In this document: positions 36,136 to 44,869 of the stretch, in pieces
Layout: each line of letters opens with the position of its first letter
Numbering within the stretch: the stretch's first letter is position 1
Assembly: GCF_020165495.1 (NCBI RefSeq)
Contig: NZ_JAIUIE010000018.1
Coordinates: 1 to 58,274, forward strand
DNA: 58,274 bases
Source of the DNA: Mesorhizobium sp. BR1-1-16
Lineage (GTDB): Bacteria; Pseudomonadota; Alphaproteobacteria; Rhizobiales; Kaistiaceae
Direction of reading: 5' to 3'
Program-made: the position numbers and the translations under genes
Notes under the pieces: model-generated
Seen by the model: only the letters and a program-made list of their open reading frames with translations
Told to the model about the DNA's origin: nothing
Databases searched by the model: none

Positions 36136-36404
36136 CATTACCGCCGGCGCTCATCCGGCGGTGCGCACGAACCGACCCGCCGTCGGCAGATGAGTGCAAT
36201 CTAGGACCAGTCTTTGCTAGAAAAGCGATGAGAGCGCCCTGCATGCTCGACGCCCACGAACATCAACCATGGGGCATGGTGGAAAGCCGTCAGTCCGGTA
36301 TCGAGGTGCGAACGACGGCTCTGCGCCAAGAATAGAAGCTGGCTCTGCGCCCAACAGCCGACATTCGACTTTGCGCCAGGGCTCGGCTGACGGCATTGGA
36401 GATG

Positions 36405-38075
36405 TCAAACCGCTTGGCGCTCGGACAGAATGAAGCGCGCGCTGGACATGATTTCGATTTTGTCTGGGGCGATATTGGTATAGCTGCGCCGCGTACCGCA
36501 AATCGCGCCGTTGTCGGCGAAAATCTCGATGATGCCTCGGTCGTAGATGATGCGCAGGTCGGCCGCCAAGGCACACTCCGCCTCATAGCGGATCCGTCCA
36601 TCATCCTGCGGGAGCCGGACTGAAACGCGACCGCCCGTCACCACGATCTCAAATGCTAGAGCATCGCGTTCCGTAGCGGCAACCCTTGAGCCTTCGAGGT
36701 TGCCCGTTATGAACAACTCGAACGGCGCGTCGTTCAACTTGAAGCTTCCGTCCGCTTCTCTCACCAGAGGATCGGCACGCCAGGCGTTCTGAAGTTCGGC
36801 TGACGGCCGCATGAGGAGCCGCCCCGTGCTGTCGAGGCTGATCTCACGCGGAAGCGACATCTCGCCGGAATAGGGCGAACCGGCGGGCTTGCGGTCTTCC
36901 CAGTTGAACAGCCAGGCGAAGGCGACCTGCCGTTCGCCTGCCCGGAAGGTCTGCATGGCGTAGAAGTCGGTGCCAAAGTCCAGCACCTGCAATTCGCCCG
37001 TATCGGGCACGAAAGCATCGTCCTTGAATTCGCCGACAAGGGCGAAGGAGAGATTGTGGCGGCCCGTCGCCGGCTCCGTATAGCCGACAAAGGCCATGAG
37101 CATGACCCACTTGTCACCGAGCGGGAAGAAGTCGGGACATTCGACTGCTCGAGCGCCGTTTTCGCGGTAATGTGCCGGCGCCCGATATATTGGGCCGAGA
37201 TAGGACCAGTCGATCAGATTGTCCGAACCGTACAGGAGCACCGCCGGATCGCCGAAGAGCGCCGAACCGAGCGCCATGCGATAGGCGCGGGCGCCCTCAT
37301 CCCACCAGACCTTGGGATCGCGGAAATCATGATCGACGCCATCCGCTTCGGGGCGTACGGCGATGACCGTCTCGACGCTGGTAGCGTGGAGGAGGCCCCG
37401 CCCCGGCCGCGCCAGCTTCTGCACCTCGCGATAACCCTTGAACAGGTCATAGGCCGGCAGGCGCTCGGTGTAGAAGAACATGCGGCTGCCGTCGCGATCC
37501 TCGAAGGCATTGCCGGAAAAGGCGCCGCCCGTGGCCCCGAGCCGCCAGAGATTCTGCTCGGGATGCAGGAAGACCGGCAGATGCGTCCAGTTGAAGAGGT
37601 CCGTGCTGACCGCATGGCCCCAGTGCATCGGTCCCCAGTCGGTACCGGCCGGATGGAACTGGTAGAAGATGTGCCAGGTTTCGCCGATCTTGCAGAGCCC
37701 GTTCGGGTCGTTCATCCACTGGCGAATCGGCGAGAAATGCATCACTGGCCGCGCGGGGTCGGACCGCAGCCGGGCATCGATCTCCGGACCGGTGCGCAGG
37801 GCCAACCCTTCGGCGCCGAATTCAAAGATCGTGATGCCGGTCTCGGTCACGGTCTGCGGGTCATAGCCATAGGCCCAGAGGATCGCCTCGCTCCGATCCC
37901 ATTCCAGGGTGACGACGCCAACCTCGCGGTGGTGATAGCGGAAGAAATCGGGATGGGAGGAAAAGGCGGGCACTTGCCAGAGCAGATCATCGTCTCGCAC
38001 GATGCGGATAGAGCCCGGCCCTTGCGCCCAAAATTCGAGCTGATAGCTGGCGGAAAGCGTGATCGTCGACTTCAA
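36405..38075 (-). CDS. GH32 beta-fructofuranosidase (fructan/levan/inulin hydrolase)
   Basis: A 556-residue glycoside hydrolase that releases fructose from beta-fructosides. The catalytic residues are clear: WMNDPNG with nucleophile Asp123, FRDPKVW with the RDP motif at 252-254, and VECPDFF with acid/base Glu312. A C-terminal beta-sandwich follows, and about 100 N-terminal residues precede the propeller. There is no signal peptide, so it acts in the cytoplasm on imported sugar. The start is TTG at 38075, overlapping the stop of the GH91 gene as TTGA, with GGGAGGGG seven bases upstream. It is the last gene of the LacI-controlled operon. Confidence 0.92.
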   Translation of the reverse strand: MKSTITLSASYQLEFWAQGPGSIRIVRDDDLLWQVPAFSSHPDFFRYHHREVGVVTLEWDRSEAILWAYGYDPQTVTETGITIFEFGAEGLALRTGPEIDARLRSDPARPVMHFSPIRQWMNDPNGLCKIGETWHIFYQFHPAGTDWGPMHWGHAVSTDLFNWTHLPVFLHPEQNLWRLGATGGAFSGNAFEDRDGSRMFFYTERLPAYDLFKGYREVQKLARPGRGLLHATSVETVIAVRPEADGVDHDFRDPKVWWDEGARAYRMALGSALFGDPAVLLYGSDNLIDWSYLGPIYRAPAHYRENGARAVECPDFFPLGDKWVMLMAFVGYTEPATGRHNLSFALVGEFKDDAFVPDTGELQVLDFGTDFYAMQTFRAGERQVAFAWLFNWEDRKPAGSPYSGEMSLPREISLDSTGRLLMRPSAELQNAWRADPLVREADGSFKLNDAPFELFITGNLEGSRVAATERDALAFEIVVTGGRVSVRLPQDDGRIRYEAECALAADLRIIYDRGIIEIFADNGAICGTRRSYTNIAPDKIEIMSSARFILSERQAV

Positions 38076-39436
38076 TTCGGTACCCCTCCCTGCCCCGGCG
38101 CGGGCGTGCCTCGGAACGCATTGACGCTCCTGTCGAGCTGAACCTCGGCATCGCTGCCGGAATCGAGGATCGTGTTGTGGCTCGATTGCGGCTCGACCTG
38201 CACGGCGATCACCTCGAGGGCAGCGAGGTTCCTCGTCGAGAGGATCGCCTCGACCTGCGTCGCGAAGCAGTCGCTGTTCAGTGGGTCGCTCGCCTGCGCG
38301 GCCTCTGTCGTCGCGACGATATGATTGTTCGCGACGTAGTTCCCCCGGCCCGAGACGATCCGGATGATCACCGGCTTTTCGCCGGCCGGCTTCAGAAACC
38401 TGGTGTCGATCGTCTCGGAGATATGGTTGGCGATCACCGAGTTATTGTCGCCATTGAGATGGAGAAGGCCGAATTGGTCGTCCAGCCCATTATTGTAGCC
38501 CATCATGGGCGCCCAAGGCTCGCGATCGCGCAGGAAGTGGTTGGACGAGACCAGGTTTTCCGAGCAGTTGCCGGAGAAGATCAGCATTCCCGGATAGAAG
38601 GCGTGCAACCTGTTGCCGGTGACGGATGACCGGACCACGCCCGAGAACTCGATACTGCTGCGCCCGCGCGGGAATACATTGTTGCCGGACACGAGCAGAC
38701 CGCCGAAATTCTCGGCATAGATCGAATAGCCATCATAGCCGGCGCCGATCAGATTGTTCGAAATCTTCGAAGCCTGGCCCATGCCGCGCAGTTCGATGCA
38801 ATTGCCGCATTCGCCGATGAAGTTGTTGTCGATGGTGGAGGCATCGGCATGGTGCGAGACGATGCCATGCTCCAGATAGACGAGGCCCATACCCGTAATC
38901 CGGAACGAGTCGTTGGCGGTCGCGACATGGATGCCGGTCTTGCCGTTTCGATAGGAATTCTCGACGTCGCCATGGCGAGCTTCCGTGAAGTGCAGGCCGT
39001 CAATGCAGAAATCGGCAAACTCGACGGAGCTGATGCGCGGATTGCCGGCGCGCCGCACGAGAAATGCCGCCCTCCCCGCCTCGCCCTCGCCAGCGCCATC
39101 GGGGATGTCGACGAGGACCCGACTGCCGCCGGGCCAGATCTCGTGCCACTGCTTCAGCTCGTCCGGCGGCGTGTTGAAGCGGATGCTCGACGAGGTGAAG
39201 CCGTGTCCGGATCCGACAATTCGCAGGAAGCTGATGTCGATGACGACCTGCGTGCGCAGGCGAAAATCGCCAGGCGGGATGTAGATCACCGCGCCCGGCT
39301 TGCCGCCCTCATGGAGATCGGAGACGGCCTGCCGGCGCTTGATGTCCGCAATAATGCTGTTGATGACCGCGCCGATATCCTCATGCGGATTGCCGACCGA
39401 CCATTCCGTGACGTTGTAGACATTGGCGCTGGACAT
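38072..39436 (-). CDS. GH91 inulin fructotransferase / difructose-anhydride hydrolase
   Basis: 454 residues from MSSANVYNV (GAGGAAG upstream); a GTG at 39598 would add 54 polar residues. The right-handed beta-helix enzymes of GH91 are recognised by IGAVINSIIADIKRRQ, YIPPGDFRLRTQVVIDISFL, NSYRNGKTGIHVATANDSF, ECGNCIELRGMGQASKISNN and NVFPRGRSSIEF. Secreted members cut inulin into difructose anhydride (DFA I or III). Intracellular relatives hydrolyse DFA III to inulobiose. No signal peptide is seen with either start, and importer and GH32 genes adjoin, so the hydrolase role is favoured here. Product specificity cannot be read from sequence. Confidence 0.85.
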   Translation of the reverse strand: MSSANVYNVTEWSVGNPHEDIGAVINSIIADIKRRQAVSDLHEGGKPGAVIYIPPGDFRLRTQVVIDISFLRIVGSGHGFTSSSIRFNTPPDELKQWHEIWPGGSRVLVDIPDGAGEGEAGRAAFLVRRAGNPRISSVEFADFCIDGLHFTEARHGDVENSYRNGKTGIHVATANDSFRITGMGLVYLEHGIVSHHADASTIDNNFIGECGNCIELRGMGQASKISNNLIGAGYDGYSIYAENFGGLLVSGNNVFPRGRSSIEFSGVVRSSVTGNRLHAFYPGMLIFSGNCSENLVSSNHFLRDREPWAPMMGYNNGLDDQFGLLHLNGDNNSVIANHISETIDTRFLKPAGEKPVIIRIVSGRGNYVANNHIVATTEAAQASDPLNSDCFATQVEAILSTRNLAALEVIAVQVEPQSSHNTILDSGSDAEVQLDRSVNAFRGTPAPGQGGVPN

Positions 39437-39602
39437 TCCGTGCTCTTCCTCGGGCATTTCTGTTTTCGCGCGCGAGACCAAGGGCGGCGCGATCCGGCGG
39501 GCTGCCGGCGGTTGCTGGGGTGTCGAAACATCCTGCCGTCGAGCGTCCCTCGCCCGCGCCAGACCCTGTTGATCCTGTCGCGTTCGATTGCGGGCCACCG
39601 GG

Positions 39603-40439
39603 CTAGCCTTTCACGGCGCCGAAGGTCAGCCCGCCGACGATCTGCTTCTGCAGGATGAGGGTGATGAGAATGACGGGCAGCGAATAGAGGACGGCGGCGG
39701 CGGTCATCGGCCCCCAGGCGAGGCCATAGACCGAGTTAAACTCCGCAATGACGATCGGCGCCGTCTTGCTGTTCTGGGAGGTGAGCAGCAGGGCGAACAG
39801 GAATTCGTTCCAGCTCGCGATGAAGCTGAACAGTGCCGTGATCGCAAGGCCGCTCGGCATCAAGGGCAGGATGATATGCCAGAAGGCGCCGAAGCGGCTG
39901 CAGCCATCGATGCGCGCCGCTTCCTCGAGTTCCTTCGGCACGCCTTCGAAGAAGGCCGCCATCAGCAGGAGGGCCAAGGGAACGGCAGTGGATGTATGAG
40001 CGAGAACCAGGCCGATACGGGTATCGAGCAGGCCCAGCGTCTTCATGATCTGGAACAGCGGGACACCAAGCGAGACCGCCGGCACCATGCGGGTGATGAG
40101 AGCGAACAAGAGAAAGAGGACGGTGATCTTCCGACGATAGAGCGCGGAGACATAAGCCGCCGGAACTGCGATCAGCAGCGACAGCAGCGTCGTAAGGACC
40201 GCGACGATGGCCGAGTTCAGGAATGCCTGGGGCAGCGCGGCCGTGCCGATGACCGTGCCGAAATTCTCGAGCGACACGCGGTCGGGGAAGAAGGAAGGCG
40301 GGATCTGCTGGACGTCTGCCGCCGGCTTCAGCGACGTCGAGAGCAGGTAGACGTAGGGAAGGGCATAGGACAGCACCAGCATGAACGCGACCGCATGGAT
40401 GACTGTCTTGCCAAGGTCCAGAGGTTCGCGATCAGACAT
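39603..40439 (-). CDS. Sugar ABC transporter permease (MalG-like)
   Basis: A 278-residue inner-membrane permease with six hydrophobic segments and the EAA loop (ELEEAARIDGCSRFGAFWHI). FNSVYGLAWGPMTAAAVLYS near the C-terminus is typical of MalG/CUT1 permeases. The start MSDREPL overlaps the end of the preceding permease gene by 8 bp, indicating translational coupling. With its partner and the binding protein it forms a CUT1-type importer for an oligosaccharide, inferred to be a difructose anhydride or short fructan. Confidence 0.9.
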   Translation of the reverse strand: MSDREPLDLGKTVIHAVAFMLVLSYALPYVYLLSTSLKPAADVQQIPPSFFPDRVSLENFGTVIGTAALPQAFLNSAIVAVLTTLLSLLIAVPAAYVSALYRRKITVLFLLFALITRMVPAVSLGVPLFQIMKTLGLLDTRIGLVLAHTSTAVPLALLLMAAFFEGVPKELEEAARIDGCSRFGAFWHIILPLMPSGLAITALFSFIASWNEFLFALLLTSQNSKTAPIVIAEFNSVYGLAWGPMTAAAVLYSLPVILITLILQKQIVGGLTFGAVKG

Positions 40440-41310
40440 TGTCCTTCCTCCAGATCTTCCAATAGGCGAGGCCGGCCAGCGCAATCATGAAGGCCAGAAA
40501 CAGCGTCGCCGATGCCGAGGCCTGGCCGAGGTCGCCATAGCGGACCATGCGCTGATAGATGTTCATGGACAGGACTTCGCTGGCTTGTCGCGGCCCACCC
40601 TGGGTCTGGATCCAGATCAGGTCGAAGGTCTTGAGCGCATCGATGCCGCGCACGATCACGACGACCGCAAGGACCGGGCGCATCATCGGCAAGGTGATGT
40701 GCCAGAAGCGGTTGACCGCGCCGGCACCGTCGATCCGGGCAGCCTCGAGAACATCCTTCGGTATGTTCGTCAGTCCGGCGTAGCTGACCAGAGCCACGAA
40801 TGACGTCGTCAGCCAGATGTCGGCGACGGCGACCGAATAGATCACGATGTCGGTGTCGGACAGCCACTTGATCGCGCCGGGGTTCGGAATGATGCCGAGC
40901 GCCGCCAGCCCGTAGTTGAGGATTCCGATATTTCCGACAAGGAGAAAACGCCAGAGCAGGCCGGCGACGATCGGCGAAATCATTAAGGGCAGGGCAAAGA
41001 CGGTGCGGTGCCAGTGTGAGTGCCTGGCGATCGCGGCAAAGAGAAGTGCTGCGCCGAGGCCGAAGACGATCTCGAAGACGAGCGCGAAGATCGAATATTG
41101 CAGCGTCCTGACGGCGGATTCGAGGATCCGCTTCGAGGTCAGCACGTCCGCATAGTTGGCAAGACCAACCCAGACACGGCTCGACGGATCGATCAGCTTG
41201 ACGTCGAAGAACGAATTATAGACGAGCAGCACAACCGGATAGGCAACCAGCAACCCCAGGAACAACAGGGCAGGCAGCAGCATAAGCAGCACGAACCTGC
41301 GTTCGTTCAT
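40432..41310 (-). CDS. Sugar ABC transporter permease (MalF-like)
   Basis: 292 residues from MNERRFV (GGAGGGGG directly upstream). Six membrane segments are predicted, with the EAA motif reading VLEAARIDGAGAVNRFWHIT. The pattern SFFDVKLIDPSSRVWVGLAN after the first segment is typical of MalF/UgpA permeases. It pairs with the downstream permease. No ATPase gene is found in this operon, so a shared ATP-binding subunit encoded elsewhere must energise the importer. Confidence 0.9.
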   Translation of the reverse strand: MNERRFVLLMLLPALLFLGLLVAYPVVLLVYNSFFDVKLIDPSSRVWVGLANYADVLTSKRILESAVRTLQYSIFALVFEIVFGLGAALLFAAIARHSHWHRTVFALPLMISPIVAGLLWRFLLVGNIGILNYGLAALGIIPNPGAIKWLSDTDIVIYSVAVADIWLTTSFVALVSYAGLTNIPKDVLEAARIDGAGAVNRFWHITLPMMRPVLAVVVIVRGIDALKTFDLIWIQTQGGPRQASEVLSMNIYQRMVRYGDLGQASASATLFLAFMIALAGLAYWKIWRKDNV

Positions 41311-41381
41311 CGCCCCCTCCACTGTTTTTGTTGATGTGCCGAGGCGGCGGGCGACCGCCTCGGTCCGTGATGCGCTGGCGT

Positions 41382-42623
41382 TTATTGTTTCAGAATGCCG
41401 CGCGCGGTGGAGGCCGCCTCCTTGAGCAGATCCGCCACGTTATCCTTGCACTCGAGGGCCCCCTGAAATGCGGGCATGACGGCTTCGTCGACGAGTTCCT
41501 GATAATGCGCATTGAGCGGCCGGCCCTTGGTTGCCGGCGCCGAGAGCGTGGCCATCAGCGGTCCGAAATGCTCGTAGCCGGGCTTGCCCGAATAGCTCGC
41601 ATAGGCCGAGTTCGTCGCCGCAAGCCCAAGCGGAGCCTCGATGCCGAGCGCGTTGTGGGCGGTCTCGTAGGCGATGAACTTTCGCGCCGCGTCCTTGTGC
41701 TGCGACGTCGACGGAATGACGTTGTACCAGGGCCCGGGAATGCCTGCGATCCCTGCTGGACCGGCGATCATAGGCGCCACGCCGACCTTGCCGGCGACCT
41801 TGCTATCCGCTGGCGTCATCTTGTAGGCGTGGGCCCAGAACTTCATCATGGCCGTCTGGCCCTGATAGAACAGGTTCTGCGCCTCGCCCCAGCTGATTTC
41901 GAGCGCATTGTCAGGCGCTGATTTGTCTTCGCAAAGCGGCGCCCGGTAGTTGATGAGCGCGTCGATATGGGCCTGGTTGTCGATAATGACATTGCCCTGG
42001 TCATCGAGGATCACGCCGGGCGAGCCGGCCTGCAGCACCTCGGCCATCCATTCCTCGGACGTCCCGCCGATCACATCGGTGCCGAACATGCCGTCCTTGG
42101 TGAAGAACTTGGCCATGTCGCGCCATTGCTGCCAGGTGGCTGGCGGCGCGAGGTCGTAGCCATATTGCGTCTTGAAGGCCGCCTTGTTGGCTGCATCTTC
42201 CCACAGATCCTTGCGGTAGAAGACGATCTCGGCATTCGCCCAGGCGGGCATGCCCATCGTTTTTCCGCCGACCTTGGCGTCGGCGAGAAGGGCCGGCGGA
42301 ATATCCGCTTTGACGGCATCGGTGAACAGGTCGCTCAAATCCTCGACATGATCCGCGAAGGCCGCATTCCAGACGACGTCGATGGTCGCGACGTCATAAT
42401 TCGACGTTCCCGAGGCGATCTCGGCCGTGAGCTTGTCGAAGACGCCCTGGTAGGGCACCTCGACGAAATTGACCTCTATGCCGGTGTCCTTGGTGAAAGC
42501 ATCGGCGGCCGCCTGCTGAAGCGAATGACCGCCGCCTTCGACAAGCACGTTGATGGCTTCGGCATGCGCCACGGACGTTGCCAGAGAAAGCGCGGCTGCC
42601 GCGCATAAGAGCGTCTTGTTCAT
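41382..42623 (-). CDS. Sugar-binding protein of the CUT1 importer
   Basis: 413 residues with a clear signal peptide (MNKTLLCAAAALSLATSVAHA). The mature periplasmic protein has INVLVEGGGHSLQQAAADAF, IEVNFVEVPYQGVFDKLTAE and ASGTSNYDVATIDVVWNAAF, typical of solute-binding family 1. AGGAGGGG upstream supports the start. First gene of the operon, directly downstream of a triple operator and divergent from the LacI gene. It is inferred to bind a fructose-based disaccharide or oligosaccharide. Confidence 0.9.
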   Translation of the reverse strand: MNKTLLCAAAALSLATSVAHAEAINVLVEGGGHSLQQAAADAFTKDTGIEVNFVEVPYQGVFDKLTAEIASGTSNYDVATIDVVWNAAFADHVEDLSDLFTDAVKADIPPALLADAKVGGKTMGMPAWANAEIVFYRKDLWEDAANKAAFKTQYGYDLAPPATWQQWRDMAKFFTKDGMFGTDVIGGTSEEWMAEVLQAGSPGVILDDQGNVIIDNQAHIDALINYRAPLCEDKSAPDNALEISWGEAQNLFYQGQTAMMKFWAHAYKMTPADSKVAGKVGVAPMIAGPAGIAGIPGPWYNVIPSTSQHKDAARKFIAYETAHNALGIEAPLGLAATNSAYASYSGKPGYEHFGPLMATLSAPATKGRPLNAHYQELVDEAVMPAFQGALECKDNVADLLKEAASTARGILKQ

Positions 42624-42681
42624 GTCCCCTCCTGCTTTTTGCCCGCGGAAGACGACCGGGAGCGCTGGGACCATATGCAGC

Positions 42682-42739
42682 AATGTCGACGTCGTCAATT
42701 GGCTATGACAACGTCGACATGCATAATGTCGACGTTGTC
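42682..42739. promoter_or_regulatory. Triple LacI-type operator
   Basis: Three copies of ATGTCGACGTYGTC: at 42683-42696 (with C in place of T at one position), inverted at 42707-42720, and direct at 42726-42739. The last two form a perfect 14-bp inverted repeat (GACAACGTCGACAT / ATGTCGACGTTGTC) with a 5-nt spacer. They sit between the sugar operon and its LacI gene, so they should control both. Confidence 0.8.
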
Positions 42740-42796
42740 GGTTGCGGTATAGTTTTGGTGACGATAGAGTTCCCGGGAGATTGTGGGGGAGCGTGG

Positions 42797-43822
42797 ATGG
42801 TCAGTATCAAGGATGTCGCTCGCGTGGCCGGCGTGTCGGACAAGACTGTGTCCCGAGTGGTCAATGGCGAGCCGAACGTCACGGCTGACACGATCGAGAA
42901 GGTGCAGCTCGCCATTGCCGGTCTGGGCTACATCCCGAACCTCGCGGCGCGCAGCATCAGGTCGAACCGTACCGATATCATCGGCATCATCACCGATTTC
43001 ATTTCGACGACGCCCTATTCCGGCGACATCGTCCGGGGGGTGCAGGATTGGGCGGGAGCCAATGGCCGAACGGTGCTACTGGCCAACACCGATGGCGACC
43101 AGGACCGCGAAGCCAATGTCTGGCGGACCTTCAAGGCCCACCGTATCGATGGCGTACTCTATGTCGCGATGTATCACCGGGTCGTGGTGCCTGCGGCGGG
43201 CGAAGTCTCGATCCCGACGGTGCTGGTCAACTCCCATGCCGAGGACGGGTATTCGTATCCGTCGATCGAGCCGGACGACTATGGCGGGGCCTATGACCTC
43301 ACCCGGCACCTGATAGACCTTGGCCACCGCCGGATCGGCTACATCCGCCTGAACCCGCTTCTGCTAGGGGCCAATCAGCGGCTGGATGCGTTCCTCGCTG
43401 CGGCGCAGGCGCACGGCCTTTCAGAGAATGACATGATCATCCGTCTCGGAATGGAGGGACCGATCGGTCGCGAGACGAACTATGTCTATCGTGAAGCCCT
43501 GGACATTCTCTCCCTGCCCGATCGCCCGACAGCGCTCGTCTGCGGAAATGACGAAATGGCGCTCCAGGCCTACCTCGCCGCCCTCTCCCTCGGCCTGCGC
43601 ATCCCGGACGATATCACGATCGTTGGCTTCGACGACTTCCGGACGGTCTCGCTTGGACTCAAGCCGGAACTCACGACCGTGGCCCTGCCCTATTACGATC
43701 TGGGATGGCAAGGCGCCGACATGCTGGATCAGCTGATACAGGGCAAGGGCGGCAGCGAAACAGAGCGACGCGTCCTCAGGTGTTCGCTGGTTACACGACG
43801 ATCCAGCACGCGAGTGTGCTAG
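42797..43822 (+). CDS. LacI-family transcriptional repressor
   Basis: A 341-residue regulator. The N-terminal helix-turn-helix and hinge are clear: VSIKDVARVAGVSDKTVSRV, then AIAGLGYIPNLAARSIRS. The C-terminal sugar-binding domain (GIITDFISTTPYSGDIVRGV, IVGFDDFRTVSLGLKPELTT) senses the inducer, inferred to be a fructose-derived sugar. The start MVSIKDV lies just after GTGGGGGAG; a longer frame to 42578 would overlap the operator and has no homology. It is divergent from the sugar operon with the triple operator between. Its end overlaps the convergent LysR gene by 4 bp. Confidence 0.92.
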   Translation: MVSIKDVARVAGVSDKTVSRVVNGEPNVTADTIEKVQLAIAGLGYIPNLAARSIRSNRTDIIGIITDFISTTPYSGDIVRGVQDWAGANGRTVLLANTDGDQDREANVWRTFKAHRIDGVLYVAMYHRVVVPAAGEVSIPTVLVNSHAEDGYSYPSIEPDDYGGAYDLTRHLIDLGHRRIGYIRLNPLLLGANQRLDAFLAAAQAHGLSENDMIIRLGMEGPIGRETNYVYREALDILSLPDRPTALVCGNDEMALQAYLAALSLGLRIPDDITIVGFDDFRTVSLGLKPELTTVALPYYDLGWQGADMLDQLIQGKGGSETERRVLRCSLVTRRSSTRVC

Positions 43823-44727
43823 GCGTTCAGGCCCTTTTTCGCCATCAGCCTCACAAGCCATTCGACAAACACCCTTACCTTGTTGCTCAGATGCCGGTTC
43901 GGCGGATAGACGACGTAGAGCGGCACCGGCTCGATATGCCAGTCAGGCAGAACAGCAATGAGCCGCCCGCTGGCGATCTCATCGGCGACCATGCAGCGAG
44001 GAAGCTGGCCCGCACCGAGGCCGGAAAGAACCGCCGCCGTGTAGCTGCGTGCGTCATTGACGGACAAGGCGTAGCGCGGGTTGATCTCGACTTGTTCGCC
44101 GTCCCTTTCGAACAGGAACGACATGCTCCGATTGCTGGGCGGCATGAAGTAGCCGACGCATTGATGGTCCGCTTCAAACTGGGAGGGATGGTTCGGCATC
44201 CCGTACCTCTCCACGTAGTGGGCGGAGGCGCAGAATGTCAGGTCGACTTGGCCCACGCGTCGCGCAATCAGGGATTGATCGGCAGGCTGTCCGCCCCGCA
44301 ATGCGACATCGACATTTTCGGCAAGATAGTCGACGTTCCGGTCGCCGACACCCAAGTCGATATGGATATCTGGAAACTCCCGGTTGAAATCATCGAGCGC
44401 GGGAATCACGATCCAGTCGGCGAAGATGCTGGCCATCTCCACCCGCAAGCGGCCTGTCGGGGTCGAATAGGACTGGGACAGACTGCCGTCGAGTTCGTCC
44501 ACTTCGGATATGATCCGCAATGCGCGCTCATAGTAGAGCGCGCCGTCCGTCGTCACCATCACCCGCCGCGTGGTCCGATTGAGCAGCTTCGTCTGCAGGT
44601 GCGCTTCGAGATTTTGGACGAGATTCGTCATCGAGGCTTTCGACAAACCGAGCGCTTCGGAAGCCTTGGTGAAATTGCCGGTATCGACGACCCGGATGAA
44701 GGCGCGCATGGCCAATAGCTGATCCAT
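43819..44727 (-). CDS. LysR-family transcriptional regulator
   Basis: 302 residues. The N-terminal winged helix is typical: MRAFIRVVDTGNFTKASEAL, GLSKASMTNLVQNLEAHLQT, then LLNRTTRRV. A periplasmic-binding-like effector domain follows (TPTGRLRVEMASIFADWIVI). It is divergent from an alpha/beta-hydrolase-like gene and the RND efflux genes, which it probably controls. LysR regulators respond to small molecules; a drug or phenolic inducer would fit the efflux target. Confidence 0.92.
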   Translation of the reverse strand: MDQLLAMRAFIRVVDTGNFTKASEALGLSKASMTNLVQNLEAHLQTKLLNRTTRRVMVTTDGALYYERALRIISEVDELDGSLSQSYSTPTGRLRVEMASIFADWIVIPALDDFNREFPDIHIDLGVGDRNVDYLAENVDVALRGGQPADQSLIARRVGQVDLTFCASAHYVERYGMPNHPSQFEADHQCVGYFMPPSNRSMSFLFERDGEQVEINPRYALSVNDARSYTAAVLSGLGAGQLPRCMVADEIASGRLIAVLPDWHIEPVPLYVVYPPNRHLSNKVRVFVEWLVRLMAKKGLNA

Positions 44728-44762
44728 ATCCGAGGGCGCCTCCCGCTGGGGTCATTGTTCAA

Positions 44763-44796
44763 AATTTCGAATAGTGTAGTCGAATATGGCGTCCTT
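44763..44796. promoter_or_regulatory. Possible LysR binding region
   Basis: ATTTCGAATAGTGTAGTCGA contains TTCGAAT and, 10 bp on, TCGAAT, a partly symmetric AT-rich segment between LysR and the divergent hydrolase gene. It fits the loose T-N11-A LysR pattern only approximately. Confidence 0.35.
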
Positions 44797-44869
44797 ATTC
44801 AAGGCGATGAATAATGCTAGATCACTGAAATGACGCGAGCTGCGACCCCCCGCAGCCTCAACATCCAGA

